A DNA stretch of 64,000 nt. Origin: DAIDKA01 sp036498905. Its GTDB lineage: Bacteria > Pseudomonadota > Gammaproteobacteria > Steroidobacterales > Steroidobacteraceae. Location of the stretch: the NCBI GenBank assembly GCA_036498905.1, contig DASYER010000023.1, positions 62,001 to 126,000 on the forward strand, given 5' to 3'. Under the pieces are notes generated by a model, which saw nothing but the letters and a program-made list of their open reading frames with translations, had not been told where the DNA came from and did not search any database. Every line of letters begins with the position of its first letter. The stretch's first letter is position 1. Positions 50,359-59,723 of the stretch are shown here, one piece after another. Made by a program: the position numbers and the translations under genes.

Positions 50359-52422
50359 GTGAAATTATTACCCATTGTGTTCGCTGCCGCGTCCACGCTT
50401 TTTGCCGCTGCGACCATTGCAGATGAGGGCATGTGGACGTTCGATAATTTTCCCTCAGCAGCAGTGCGCGAAAAATACGGTGTCGTGATCGACAAGGCAT
50501 GGCTTGAGAGGGTACAGCGCGCCGCGGTGCGGCTGTCTTCGGGGTGCTCGGCGTCTATTGTCACCGCCGATGGTCTGGTTTTAACCAACCACCATTGCGT
50601 GCGTGATTGCGCACAAGCGCTCTCATCTGCGGGCCGCGACTACGTCAGGGACGGATTTTCGGCCGCCACCCGCACCCAGGAGCAGTTGTGCCCGGGTATG
50701 CAGGCGGAGGTGCTGACCAGCAGCACCGACGACACAACCCGTGTCATGGCTGCAGTGCAGGGGAAGACCGGCGAAGCCTTTGTCAAGGCGCGCGACGCGC
50801 AGATTGCGGCTATCGAGAAGGCCGCTTGCGAGGGCCGCGAATCCCAGTTCCGCTGTCAGGTAGTCACGCTCTATGAGGGCGGACAGTACAGGCTCTACAC
50901 CTACCGTAAGTACTCTGACGTGCGCCTGGTATTCGCGCCGGAGCTGCAGACTGCGTTTTTTGGTGGTGATCCTGACAATTTCAATTTTCCGCGCTATGAC
51001 CTCGACTTTTCGATCGTGCGTCTATACGAAAACGGTCAACCTGTAAAAACACCGGATCATCTCGCCTGGCGAGCGACGGCCCCAAAGGATGGTGAACCGG
51101 TATTCGTTGCGGGTAATCCAGGCTCCACGAACAGGCTGCTCACGGCGGCGCAAATCACGTTCATTCGGGATGTCTCGTTGCCCACAACCCTGCTGCTGTA
51201 CTCGGAGTTGCGCGGGCGCCTGCTGCGCTTCAGCGAGGAGAGTCCCGAACACGCGCGCACTGCGGACCGCCTTCTATTCGGCATCGAGAATAGCTTCAAA
51301 GACCTGGTGGGCGAACAGAAGGCTCTGACGGATCCGACGCTGATAGCGAACAAGAGGAAAATGGACTCAGCGTTGCAGCTGCAGGTCAAAAAGAATGCTG
51401 AACTGAGCAAGCAGCTGGGCGATCCGTGGGCGGGGATCAGCCGCGCGCAGCAGGTTCGCGCAGTTTTGTATCTTCCCTACACGTTCACGGAGGCTCGCGC
51501 AGGTATCGGTTCGGACCTTTTCGGCTACGCAAGATTGCTGGTGCGGGCCGCGTCCGAACGAACCAAGCCGAATGGTGAGCGGTTGCGGGAATTTGCCGAT
51601 GCGCGCCTGCCGCTTCTTCAGAAGAGCCTGTTCGATGACCACCCGGTCTACCCGCAGCTGGAGCAGGTCGCCCTGGAGTTCTGGTTATCGAAGCTACGCG
51701 AGTATCTGACTGTTGATGATCCGCGTACCCGGATTTTCCTCGGCAAGGAATCTCCGGAGGAGTTGTCGGCACGGCTAGCCAAATCCGGGCTGGCCAGCGT
51801 CGCTTTGCGCAAGCAGCTGTGGGCGGGTGGCCAAGCGGCGATCCTCGCTTCGGATGATCCGATGATCCGCTTCGTGCTGGCCACGGACAGCGCGAGCCGC
51901 GCGGTACGAACTGACTATGAGAACCGGGTCGTCGGCCCCATCGATGTGGCAACGGAACAGATCGCCCATGCGCGTTTCACCATCTACGGCACCAGCGTTT
52001 ACCCCGATGCGACGTTTTCCCTGCGCCTGAGCTTTGGCAAAGTCGGCGGTTGGAGCGACAATGGGCGGACTGTCGGGCCGTTCACGCGATATAAGGGTCT
52101 GTGGCAGCGCGCGACAGGTCAGTCGCCTTTCGCACTCGCGCCGCGCTGGGTAAACAGCGCAGGGAAGGTGAACCCGGATACGGTTTTCGATTTTGTCACG
52201 GACAATGACATTATTGGTGGAAATTCGGGATCACCCGTGATTGATGCGCAAGGCCACGTCATCGGTGCGATTTTTGACGGCAACATCGAAAGTCTCGGTG
52301 GCGATTTCGGTTTTGACGATAAAGTAAACCGCGCGGTAGCAGTGTCGACGGCGGCGATCACCGAGGCTCTGGAAAAGATCTACGATAACCGGGCCTTGGT
52401 GACTGATTTGCAATCACAGTAG
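50359..52422 (+). CDS. S46 family dipeptidyl-peptidase (DPP7/DPP11-like)
   Basis: 687 residues from GTG 50359 with a signal peptide (FAAASTLFAAATIADE). Catalytic set: His in LTNHHCVRDC (residues 78-79), Asp in DLDFSIVRLYENG (about 216), and Ser623 in GGNSGSPVID. The N-terminal segment MWTFDNFPSAAVREKYGV is the S46 stamp. The helical insert (LLRFSEESPEHARTADRLL) fits the DPP7/11 cap. The enzyme removes dipeptides from periplasmic peptides. The P1 preference depends on a residue near the Ser site that I cannot assign with confidence. It is followed after 12 bases by the GH88-like gene. Confidence 0.93.
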   Translation: MKLLPIVFAAASTLFAAATIADEGMWTFDNFPSAAVREKYGVVIDKAWLERVQRAAVRLSSGCSASIVTADGLVLTNHHCVRDCAQALSSAGRDYVRDGFSAATRTQEQLCPGMQAEVLTSSTDDTTRVMAAVQGKTGEAFVKARDAQIAAIEKAACEGRESQFRCQVVTLYEGGQYRLYTYRKYSDVRLVFAPELQTAFFGGDPDNFNFPRYDLDFSIVRLYENGQPVKTPDHLAWRATAPKDGEPVFVAGNPGSTNRLLTAAQITFIRDVSLPTTLLLYSELRGRLLRFSEESPEHARTADRLLFGIENSFKDLVGEQKALTDPTLIANKRKMDSALQLQVKKNAELSKQLGDPWAGISRAQQVRAVLYLPYTFTEARAGIGSDLFGYARLLVRAASERTKPNGERLREFADARLPLLQKSLFDDHPVYPQLEQVALEFWLSKLREYLTVDDPRTRIFLGKESPEELSARLAKSGLASVALRKQLWAGGQAAILASDDPMIRFVLATDSASRAVRTDYENRVVGPIDVATEQIAHARFTIYGTSVYPDATFSLRLSFGKVGGWSDNGRTVGPFTRYKGLWQRATGQSPFALAPRWVNSAGKVNPDTVFDFVTDNDIIGGNSGSPVIDAQGHVIGAIFDGNIESLGGDFGFDDKVNRAVAVSTAAITEALEKIYDNRALVTDLQSQ

Positions 52423-52434
52423 CGAGGCACCGTC

Positions 52435-53940
52435 ATGAGTGTCCGTTCATTCGCCATCATTGTGCTGGCTTCATTGACCGCGCTGATCGCAAGGCCCCTG
52501 ATCGCGGCCGAAGTGTTCGATATCGGTCTTGCGGCCAATGGCGCACGCATCGATGCCGTCGCGGTCCCCGCCACCGCCCGGTCGGCACCGACCGTCGTAC
52601 TGGTCGGGGGCCTGCATGGGGAAGACGGTACCACGGCCGCCGTACGTGCCGCGGTGGCCACTTACGAGCATAGTCGCAAACGAGCGGTAAACCTCCTCGC
52701 CGTGCCGCTCGCCAACCCGGCTGGTGCAATCGTGATGTTTCCTCCCACCGGCGTCGCCTACGATGAGCATGCTGAATCACATGTGTTGTGGCGCTGGCTC
52801 GGCACTCAGGCGCCGGATCTTGTACTCATCGCCGGGGATGATGCCGGCCTCCTGGAGGCACTGGGCTCCCAGAAAGTAGCCGACATGGGCCGCATACCCG
52901 CGCACCAATGGTCTGGGAAAACCGATGATTGGACTGTGCACTCTGAAACCATCGCAATCTCCGATGCGCACGCGGAGCTCGAACGCCGGCGCGCACGTTC
53001 ACCGCGGCAGCTGGCGCAGGAGCTGGCGAGGTACTATGGGCGCGATTTCAACCAGCCCTGGTATATCGGTGCGATTGCGTTGATCGCGCGCGCGCGGCTG
53101 GGCGATGTCGACGATGTGCGACGACTCGTCGAACCCTACGTCGACGGCAGCAAGGACAGCCTGGCCCGTCCGAGTGAACTGGTGCTTGGCGGCCACATCA
53201 TCTTCACCGAGCTTGCCCGCAGGACCGGCGATCAGCGCTATACCGCGCTGGTCCGCAGGGTGGCCGATCTGGGTTTTGACGCTTCGGGAAAAATGCTCGA
53301 AGCGATGCCCTACAACGAGCAGTTCAGCGATGGCATCTTCATGGGTACCGTCATCGTCGCGCAGGCCGGCGCCCTGACAAAGGACACCAAGTATTTCGAC
53401 CTGGCGGACCGGCATCTGCGTTTCATGCAGAACCTCGACCTGCGCTCCGACGGGCTGTATCGCCACCAGCCTGCGACGGATGCGGCCTGGGGTCGCGGCA
53501 ACGCCTTTGCCGCCATGGGTTTGGCGATGACGCTGTCGGAACTGCCGCACAGCCATAAGGGTTACGCGCACGCCCTGCAGAGCTACCGGCAGCTGATGGC
53601 GGTGCTGCTGCGCTGGCAGACGCGCGATGGGCTGTGGCGCAACGTGATCGACTATCCCGGCGCGTACCCGGAATTCTCGGCCACGGCAATGATCGGATTC
53701 GCATTGCAACGCGGTCTTGAGAATGGCTGGATCAACGGCGCGCGCTACCGCCGCGCCGCCGACCAGGCGTGGCTTGCGGTGAACTCGCGCAGCTCCTCAT
53801 CAGGCTCGTTCGTCGACGTGTGCGAGTCGACGGCGCGCATGACTTCGCTGCAGCAATATCTGCAGCGCGCCGCCATTCTCGGCAATGACCCCCGTGCCGG
53901 AGCAATGGCCATGCTGTTTGCGACGGAACGCATGAAATAA
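52435..53940 (+). CDS. Exported protein: M14-like N-terminal part fused to a GH88/GH105-like domain
   Basis: 501 residues with a signal peptide (IIVLASLTALIARPLIAAE). Residues 45-130 (VVLVGGLHGEDGTTAAVRAA, LLAVPLANPAGAIVMFPP) resemble the core of zinc carboxypeptidases or deacylases, but the usual His-x-x-Glu reads HGED, so metal binding may be lost. From about 190 a six-hairpin GH88/GH105 barrel follows: DGIFMGTVIV (catalytic Asp), WGRGNAFAAMG, and EFSATAMIGFAL. Such glycosidases remove unsaturated uronic acids from oligosaccharides. A peptidase and a glycosidase in the same operon suggest glycopeptide or glycosaminoglycan-like substrates. Confidence 0.8.
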   Translation: MSVRSFAIIVLASLTALIARPLIAAEVFDIGLAANGARIDAVAVPATARSAPTVVLVGGLHGEDGTTAAVRAAVATYEHSRKRAVNLLAVPLANPAGAIVMFPPTGVAYDEHAESHVLWRWLGTQAPDLVLIAGDDAGLLEALGSQKVADMGRIPAHQWSGKTDDWTVHSETIAISDAHAELERRRARSPRQLAQELARYYGRDFNQPWYIGAIALIARARLGDVDDVRRLVEPYVDGSKDSLARPSELVLGGHIIFTELARRTGDQRYTALVRRVADLGFDASGKMLEAMPYNEQFSDGIFMGTVIVAQAGALTKDTKYFDLADRHLRFMQNLDLRSDGLYRHQPATDAAWGRGNAFAAMGLAMTLSELPHSHKGYAHALQSYRQLMAVLLRWQTRDGLWRNVIDYPGAYPEFSATAMIGFALQRGLENGWINGARYRRAADQAWLAVNSRSSSSGSFVDVCESTARMTSLQQYLQRAAILGNDPRAGAMAMLFATERMK

Positions 53941-53968
53941 TTTCGCCTCCGCGCTCAGCGTGTCGATG

Positions 53969-55201
53969 TCAGCCCGTCCGGAGGCTGGGAGCCGTTTCCC
54001 GCAATCCCAGTGCCACGAATGCCGCGACCAGCGTAAGCCCCAGCATCATCCACAGGGGGGCGCCCAGGCCAAATCTGTCGGCGGCGTCCCCGGCAATGAT
54101 GGGGGAGAGGACACCGCCGATGATCTCGGAGGTTCCCATGCAGATGCCCAGAGCGGCCGCGAGGTGGCCGACAGGAACACTCTCCGACGGCACGGTCGCC
54201 ATGAAGAGCGGAAAGATGCCCGTGACCGTCCAACCGACGAAGAAGATGGCGGCCAGGCTCCAGGCTGAACCAACGAAAAACATCGCCGCCAGCGGCAGGA
54301 TGGCTGCGATCAGGGGCACGACGATCATCGGCACGCGACGCCCCAGACGATCGGATAGCGCCGGAATGCCGGTGGACGCCAGCGTTGCGGAAATGCCCAG
54401 CGTACCCATGAGCCAACTCATCGTTTTCGCGTCATAACCACGCACCTGCGTCAGGTACAGCGGCATGAAGGTCCAGCACAGCACCAGGTAGGAGACCAGC
54501 AGGACGCCCAGCACCGAACAGAGAATGACGTTTCGATCGGCCAGCACCTCGCGCAGCGAGCCGCGATCCGATCGCGTCGCGGCAGCCGTGTCGACCGGCG
54601 CCTGCGCGCGACGTTCCCGAATGAAGCGGGCCATGAGCAAAGCCGACAGCAGACCCGGCGCGCCCGCCAGGAAAAAGGCATGACGCCAGCCAAAGGTGGT
54701 CGCAAAGCCGACGAGCACCACTGGCGCGACAAAGGATCCGAGCAGACTGGAGCCAAATCCCTGGGCCACTCCCATGGCAAGGCCGCGATGGCGCGCGGCC
54801 ACATCCGAAGCGATGAGTGATTGGCTCAGCGGCATGATGCCGCCTTCGGCCGCGCCCATGAGTAATCGCGCACCCAGCATGCTCGTGAATGATCGGGCCA
54901 GACCCGAAGCGAACGTGCACGCGGAGAAGGCGAGCGTAATGATCACCAACGGTCGCTTGCGGGTGCCAAGCCGGTCGGAGATTGCCCCGACTCCGAATGC
55001 CGACAGCGCCCAGGTCAGCGACAAGGCACCGGAGAGTATCCCCACCTCGGTATTGCTGAGCGCGAGTTCGGGCTTGATGAAAGGCATCAGGAAGCCGAGC
55101 GCATTGCGGTCGAACAACACGAAGCCGAAATTCAGGCTCAGCAGCGCCGTCAGCAATACCTGGTAGGCCGTGCTGCGTGATTCGCTCCGTAAGCCGGTCA
55201 T
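53969..55201 (-). CDS. MFS transporter (ACS-type, 12 helices)
   Basis: 410 residues from ATG 55201, coupled to the SnoaL gene stop by ATGA; the longer frame upstream is not used. Twelve hydrophobic segments, with SDRLGTRKRPLVIITLAFSA as the MFS motif A region between helices 2 and 3, and LSDRLGRRVPMIVVPLIAAI as its second-half copy. The N-terminal SLNFGFVLFDRNALGFLMPF is typical of anion:cation symporters for organic acids such as hexuronates and phthalates. It is the last gene of the long minus-strand run and probably takes up or exports the pathway substrate. Confidence 0.9.
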   Translation of the reverse strand: MTGLRSESRSTAYQVLLTALLSLNFGFVLFDRNALGFLMPFIKPELALSNTEVGILSGALSLTWALSAFGVGAISDRLGTRKRPLVIITLAFSACTFASGLARSFTSMLGARLLMGAAEGGIMPLSQSLIASDVAARHRGLAMGVAQGFGSSLLGSFVAPVVLVGFATTFGWRHAFFLAGAPGLLSALLMARFIRERRAQAPVDTAAATRSDRGSLREVLADRNVILCSVLGVLLVSYLVLCWTFMPLYLTQVRGYDAKTMSWLMGTLGISATLASTGIPALSDRLGRRVPMIVVPLIAAILPLAAMFFVGSAWSLAAIFFVGWTVTGIFPLFMATVPSESVPVGHLAAALGICMGTSEIIGGVLSPIIAGDAADRFGLGAPLWMMLGLTLVAAFVALGLRETAPSLRTG

Positions 55202-55653
55202 GTGTCGAACCTGGACAGCACCTCTCCGGCCCAACCCATGATCGCCTTGGATTTGATCTTCCAGCTGCCGTCGACCTTCGCGACGACGTCCCGGATATGC
55301 CCGCACCAGTGCAGGTGCGGAGGCTGTGGGGGGCGGTTGATGGTGGCCCACCCATAGGACCTGACGACCCAATGGTGCGGACGCCCGAGCGGATCCGCGA
55401 AGAACACAAACTGCGCCATCTGGTGCTGATGCCCTGGAAAATCCGCGCGCTCGTGGAACTTCAGTACCAGTTTGCGGATTTCGGCGCGACCCTTGCGCAC
55501 CTCGAGTTCTCCGGTGCGCGTCTCCTCGGTCGCCTCGGCGTCCTCTGTGAACAGCGCCACATAGCCGTCCGTGTCACCGGTGTCCAGTGCCCAGCTGTAT
55601 CGCGCGTACAGTTCAAGGATTTCGAGTCGGTCCTGCGTATCCGGTCCATTCAT
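55198..55653 (-). CDS. SnoaL/NTF2-like protein
   Basis: 151 residues. DRLEILELYARYSWALDTGD, then DGYVALFTEDAEATEETRTG, and RKLVLKFHERADFPGHQHQM form the helix-strand pattern of SnoaL_4/dehydratase-like proteins. His79-type residues in PGHQHQMAQFVFFADP could be catalytic. The next gene starts within its stop codon (ATGA). It is 27 bases after the permease gene. Probably an enzyme of the pathway encoded by this operon. Confidence 0.85.
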   Translation of the reverse strand: MNGPDTQDRLEILELYARYSWALDTGDTDGYVALFTEDAEATEETRTGELEVRKGRAEIRKLVLKFHERADFPGHQHQMAQFVFFADPLGRPHHWVVRSYGWATINRPPQPPHLHWCGHIRDVVAKVDGSWKIKSKAIMGWAGEVLSRFDT

Positions 55654-55680
55654 AGTGTGCCCTCCAGGAATCGATGCCCT

Positions 55681-56871
55681 TCAGCTCTCATGCAACAGGC
55701 TGGGAATATTCGCGCGGGCCGCGCGCATTGCGGGCAGCAACCCACCGGCCAGACCGAGCAGGCAGGCCAGGGTGACGGCACCACCGACCAGGCGCGGGGA
55801 TATGGCCAATGCGTAGACCAGCTGCGAGTCGAACACGGCGCCACCCAGCGTACTGATGGTGACTCCGTCGAAGGCGCCGTAGGCAAGTGCCACGCCAATC
55901 GCGGCACCGATGAGTGCCAGCAGCAATGCCTCGATGAGTACCGCGATTGCAACGGCGCCGCCGGAAAAACCGATGGCGCGTACCGTGGCCATTTCAGTCG
56001 CACGCTTCGCGACCGAGGAATACATGGAGTTCAGCGCGGCAAACACGGCGCCCAGCGCCATGATCGAGCCGATCGCGTAGGTGACCAGGCGCAGCATGCG
56101 GTTGACCTGATCCGATGCCGTCGCCAGGTACTGCGGTTCACTGCTGACATTGACGAGCACACGCCCGTCCTTCGCGATGGCATCGCGCAGGACGGCAATC
56201 GCTGCCGGGGATTCAAGCGCGACCACCAGGCTGTTGAAGCTTTCGAGCTTATAGGCCGACATCATGGTCTGCGCGTCGGTGATGAGCTCGGACTCGCGCG
56301 CGCCCTTGCCGCCTGCAAACACGCCCACCACAGTCCAGTCTCCATCCTGAAGGCGCACTTTGTCGCCCACCCGCAGACCGGCGAACTGTGACTGCGCCGC
56401 GATGCCGGCCAGCAGTTCGCGGGTGCCGCTGCGGAACATGCGGCCCGCGACCAGCCTCAGCTCGGGGCGTAACGCGAAGTACTGTGGACCCACGCCGCGC
56501 CACGTCACACTCACATCCGAATGATCGCGCAGCCGGGAGACCGGTGCCACCAGCACGACCTCCGCCGAGGCAATCGGTTTGCCTGCTGCGTCGCGCCGCA
56601 CGCCGGCGGCACTCACGATTGCGGCAACGGTGTCGCGGGACAGGGAGCTGTCGTCTTCACCCGTGGCCTGACGCGACAGCGCGATGGCGCGATCCGGCTG
56701 TCCATCGCCCTCCAGCGTGGCGCGAAAGCCCAGGTACATGGCCAGCACCGGTATGAGCACGACCACGACACCGGCGATGCCTACCACGATGACCAGCGAG
56801 TTTCCGATCCGCCGCGGGATGTCGCGCAGGCTCAGCGCGGTGAGGACGGGGATTTGCCGCAGCACGCTCAA
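55681..56871 (-). CDS. FtsX/MacB-type ABC permease, cassette C gene 2
   Basis: 396 residues. N-terminal helix LVIVVGIAGVVVVLIPVLAM, periplasmic part with GPQYFALRPELRLVAGRMFR and ELITDAQTMMSAYKLESFN, coupling segment RATEMATVRAIGFSGG, and tail GLAGGLLPAMRAARANIPSL. It parallels the second genes of cassettes A and B. It lies 4 bases after gene 1, inside the dehydrogenase operon. No ATPase is adjacent. Confidence 0.88.
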   Translation of the reverse strand: MSVLRQIPVLTALSLRDIPRRIGNSLVIVVGIAGVVVVLIPVLAMYLGFRATLEGDGQPDRAIALSRQATGEDDSSLSRDTVAAIVSAAGVRRDAAGKPIASAEVVLVAPVSRLRDHSDVSVTWRGVGPQYFALRPELRLVAGRMFRSGTRELLAGIAAQSQFAGLRVGDKVRLQDGDWTVVGVFAGGKGARESELITDAQTMMSAYKLESFNSLVVALESPAAIAVLRDAIAKDGRVLVNVSSEPQYLATASDQVNRMLRLVTYAIGSIMALGAVFAALNSMYSSVAKRATEMATVRAIGFSGGAVAIAVLIEALLLALIGAAIGVALAYGAFDGVTISTLGGAVFDSQLVYALAISPRLVGGAVTLACLLGLAGGLLPAMRAARANIPSLLHES

Positions 56872-56875
56872 GTGC

Positions 56876-58024
56876 TCATCCTCTGCGCAGGGCGGCGGTG
56901 ATCGGCATCCGCGCCACTCGCGAGGCCGGCAGGCCTGCCCCGAGGAAGGCCAGGCCCGTCGCGCACAGCAGCCCCACTGTGACCACCCATCCGGAGATGA
57001 CGATCGAGCCGATATCCTGTCGGGCCAGTGGCGCGATGAGCCGGGCGATGATCAGTCCCAACGCCGCCGGTGGCAGGCACAGCAGCAGCGCCTCCGCGAA
57101 GGCCAGGAGCAGCACCCGCCCATCGGAATAGCCGACGGACTTGAGGATGCCGAACTCGCGCGCGCGCTCCTCAAGTGCCTGACGAAGCGAGTTGCCGGTG
57201 AGGAAGGCGAGGGTGAACAGTACCGCGCCGATGACGGCATCGGTGAAGAGTTCGACATCGCCCATTTGTTTTGCCTGCGCCTCCGCGCGCTGCTGCTGTG
57301 AGCGGGTGCGCGTCTCATGGGAGGAGTTGGCGAAGACTTTGTCGATCGTCGCGGCCATCGCAATGGCCTGATTGGGATCCTTGATCCTGATGTAGAAGAG
57401 CTCAGCGGTGTCGCGATCCACCGTGCGCGAGTCGTTGAAGTACGCGTAGTGCATGACTCCGAAGTACGAGGGATTGGGTGCCAGCGGCGTGTCAAAGGTA
57501 CCGACGATCTTGAATATCCAGGTCGAAGTGCCATCGGTCTTCAGCGTCGTCGACCGCAGCGGGACGGTGTCGCCGACCTTCCAGCCAAACTGCGTGAGCA
57601 TGGGCACGGAGACCAGCATGCCGTTACGGGTCTGAGTCAACGCCGCAACGGCGCCAGGGTCGACCTTGATGCCGATCAGGAGGCGAAAGAACAGCTCCGG
57701 ATCGGTTGCGAGGGCGACGACTGAGCTGGTGGGACTGGGGTCCCGGTAGCTCGCGACGAAATAGGCTCGTGGTGCGACCTCGGCAATGCCTGGAATGTTG
57801 CGTATCGTCGTCAGGGCTGAAATCGGCATCGGCGGCCCGCCGCGCACGCGGATATTGGTGATGAGGAACTCGCGATGCGCATTCGCGATCGCGCGCGCGA
57901 AACCGGCATTGACGCCTTCGAGCAGTCCGAGCAGCACAAAGGCGATGACGATGCACAGTGCCGTCAGGGTCGAGCGCGCGGGTCGGCGCCACAGCCCAGC
58001 CCAGACGAGCGGCAGGAACTTCAT
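56876..58024 (-). CDS. FtsX/DevC-type ABC permease, cassette C gene 1
   Basis: 382 residues. Start MKFLPLVWAGLWRRPARSTL mirrors the first genes of cassettes A and B, and KVFANSSHETRTRSQQQRAE is the shared periplasmic segment. Coupling segment: ERAREFGILKSVGYSDGRVL. The start overlaps the amidohydrolase stop by ATGA, so its translation depends on the enzyme gene. The final helices include GWVVTVGLLCATGLAFLGAG. Confidence 0.88.
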   Translation of the reverse strand: MKFLPLVWAGLWRRPARSTLTALCIVIAFVLLGLLEGVNAGFARAIANAHREFLITNIRVRGGPPMPISALTTIRNIPGIAEVAPRAYFVASYRDPSPTSSVVALATDPELFFRLLIGIKVDPGAVAALTQTRNGMLVSVPMLTQFGWKVGDTVPLRSTTLKTDGTSTWIFKIVGTFDTPLAPNPSYFGVMHYAYFNDSRTVDRDTAELFYIRIKDPNQAIAMAATIDKVFANSSHETRTRSQQQRAEAQAKQMGDVELFTDAVIGAVLFTLAFLTGNSLRQALEERAREFGILKSVGYSDGRVLLLAFAEALLLCLPPAALGLIIARLIAPLARQDIGSIVISGWVVTVGLLCATGLAFLGAGLPASRVARMPITAALRRG

Positions 58025-59715
58025 GGCGCCCGGTAGATCACCTTGCCGTCTACGACCGTGAGCACCGAATGCAATTGGCGAATCGCCGTGTCGGGCACTT
58101 TCTTTGGGTCGAAATAATCATTGCTGAGCACCACCAGATCGCCCAGCTTCCCTGCTTCGATCGAGCCGATTTTGTCCTCTTCGCGGAAGAACCAGCCGTT
58201 GTCCGCGGTGTAAAGCCGGATGGCTTCGGCACGCGTCACGGTCTGGCCCGCGTTGACGAGGTGTCCACCGGCATTCATACCGGTGACGAGGTAGTAGATC
58301 ATGTTCCACGGATCCAGCGTCGAGATCTGCGCCGCATCGGATCCGGCCCCGGCATGGATACCGCTGTCGAGAATCATACGTGCCGGCGGCCCCGCGTTGG
58401 CATCGCTGGAGTCGGACAGGTATTTGAAGGGATGGATGGCGATGCCCGCGCCGAGCGCTTTGAATCGATTCACGGTCGCGAGGTCGATATTCGGCACGTG
58501 GGCATCGGACCAGTGCAGTTTCGCGATCGGCGTCACGGCGTTGACGGCCTCGAAAGTCGTCAGGGTGATCTTGTCCTCGGCCAGCGAGAGACTGTGCTGC
58601 TGGAAGGACCAGCCGTGCGCCGCGATGAACTGCAGGGCGCCGAGATAATTGGGCGGCGTCGTCACCGGCCCGAAGAGCGGCCAGCTGGTCGCAAACTCGC
58701 CGATTCCGGAAATGCGCATCATGTCATCGCCGAAGCGGTCAAAGGCATTGAGCACCCGTTCGCGGGCGACCGGAAAGTCCTGGCCCTGGTCCATGCTCAG
58801 GAAAAAGACGCGCAGTCGGGTCGAAAGTTTCCCCTCCCGATGCAAGGACAGAAACGGCTCATACATTGCGAACGGGTCGCCTGATGCGAGCCCGTCAAAA
58901 ACAAAGGAGTCCTTCATGTCACGGGTGCCCGGCTCGACGAACTCGCCCATGTCGACATTGGTCGTGACGCCGACATGGGCCGAATAGGCCATGGCATCGA
59001 GCACGCCCTGCTTCTTGTCATCCGCTGTCTGCAACGCGGCCAGTGCGTGCATCGCGGCCAGCGAGGGCGGTCCGGCGCCGATCAGTCCCGTCTCGCTGAC
59101 TGCGACTCCGTGGGCCGCGAGGTAGGCCTTGCCCTTGGAATTGGTGACCGCCGGTCCGGTGAACGCGACGAATAGCAGCGTGGGGTTGCCAGGCAATGCC
59201 TGGTCGAGCTCCGTCAGTGTCGGCAGGCGCTTCTCGGCGAACTGACCGGGAATCCAGCCGCCCATGGCCGTGATCCAGGCGTCGCCCGGCACCGTGCGGC
59301 TGCGCGCGCCCAGGGCCGCCTGAACATCCGCAATACTCGTCGCCGATTCCAGCCGCGTATCGTGTCCGGGGCGCTCGCTCAGCAGCACGATGTGGTTGTG
59401 GTTGTCGATCAACCCGGGCACCACCGTGCGGCCGTGCACGTCGATGACCTGCATGCACCTATCCTGCGAATTGTCCGGCGCCGCGAACAGTCCACGCCGG
59501 ATGGTGACGGATGCCACCACGGTGTCGCGGGCGTCCATGGTGTGGATCCGGCCGTTGACGATTCTCAGATCGCGCGCCCCGCGGCACTGACCATCTCGAC
59601 TGGCAGCGGGCGCCGGGGCGGAGGCCGGTGGCGAACTCTGGGCCGCGGCCGATAGTGAGCCGCCCACTAGAATGAGCGCCGCAAGCGCTCGAGCCATGAT
59701 CCGCATATGACGCAC
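58021..59715 (-). CDS. Exported YtcJ-like amidohydrolase
   Basis: 564 residues with a signal peptide (ALAALILVGGSLSAAAQSS). The TIM-barrel metal motif is HNH in VVPGLIDNHNHIVLL; the later WSDAHVPNID and the Asp in HAGAGSDAAQISTLDPW complete the site. The C-terminus (GSIEAGKLGDLVVLSNDYFD) is the family ending. YtcJ proteins hydrolyse N-acyl or amide bonds; several are annotated imidazolonepropionase-like, but the natural substrate is not known. It is 8 bases after the GMC gene and coupled to the permease. Confidence 0.9.
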   Translation of the reverse strand: MRHMRIMARALAALILVGGSLSAAAQSSPPASAPAPAASRDGQCRGARDLRIVNGRIHTMDARDTVVASVTIRRGLFAAPDNSQDRCMQVIDVHGRTVVPGLIDNHNHIVLLSERPGHDTRLESATSIADVQAALGARSRTVPGDAWITAMGGWIPGQFAEKRLPTLTELDQALPGNPTLLFVAFTGPAVTNSKGKAYLAAHGVAVSETGLIGAGPPSLAAMHALAALQTADDKKQGVLDAMAYSAHVGVTTNVDMGEFVEPGTRDMKDSFVFDGLASGDPFAMYEPFLSLHREGKLSTRLRVFFLSMDQGQDFPVARERVLNAFDRFGDDMMRISGIGEFATSWPLFGPVTTPPNYLGALQFIAAHGWSFQQHSLSLAEDKITLTTFEAVNAVTPIAKLHWSDAHVPNIDLATVNRFKALGAGIAIHPFKYLSDSSDANAGPPARMILDSGIHAGAGSDAAQISTLDPWNMIYYLVTGMNAGGHLVNAGQTVTRAEAIRLYTADNGWFFREEDKIGSIEAGKLGDLVVLSNDYFDPKKVPDTAIRQLHSVLTVVDGKVIYRAP

Positions 59716-59723
59716 TCCGAAGA

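Noticed and set aside
55177..56391. 404-residue plus-strand frame over SnoaL and permease C2
   Set aside because: Antisense to two real genes, with no motif.
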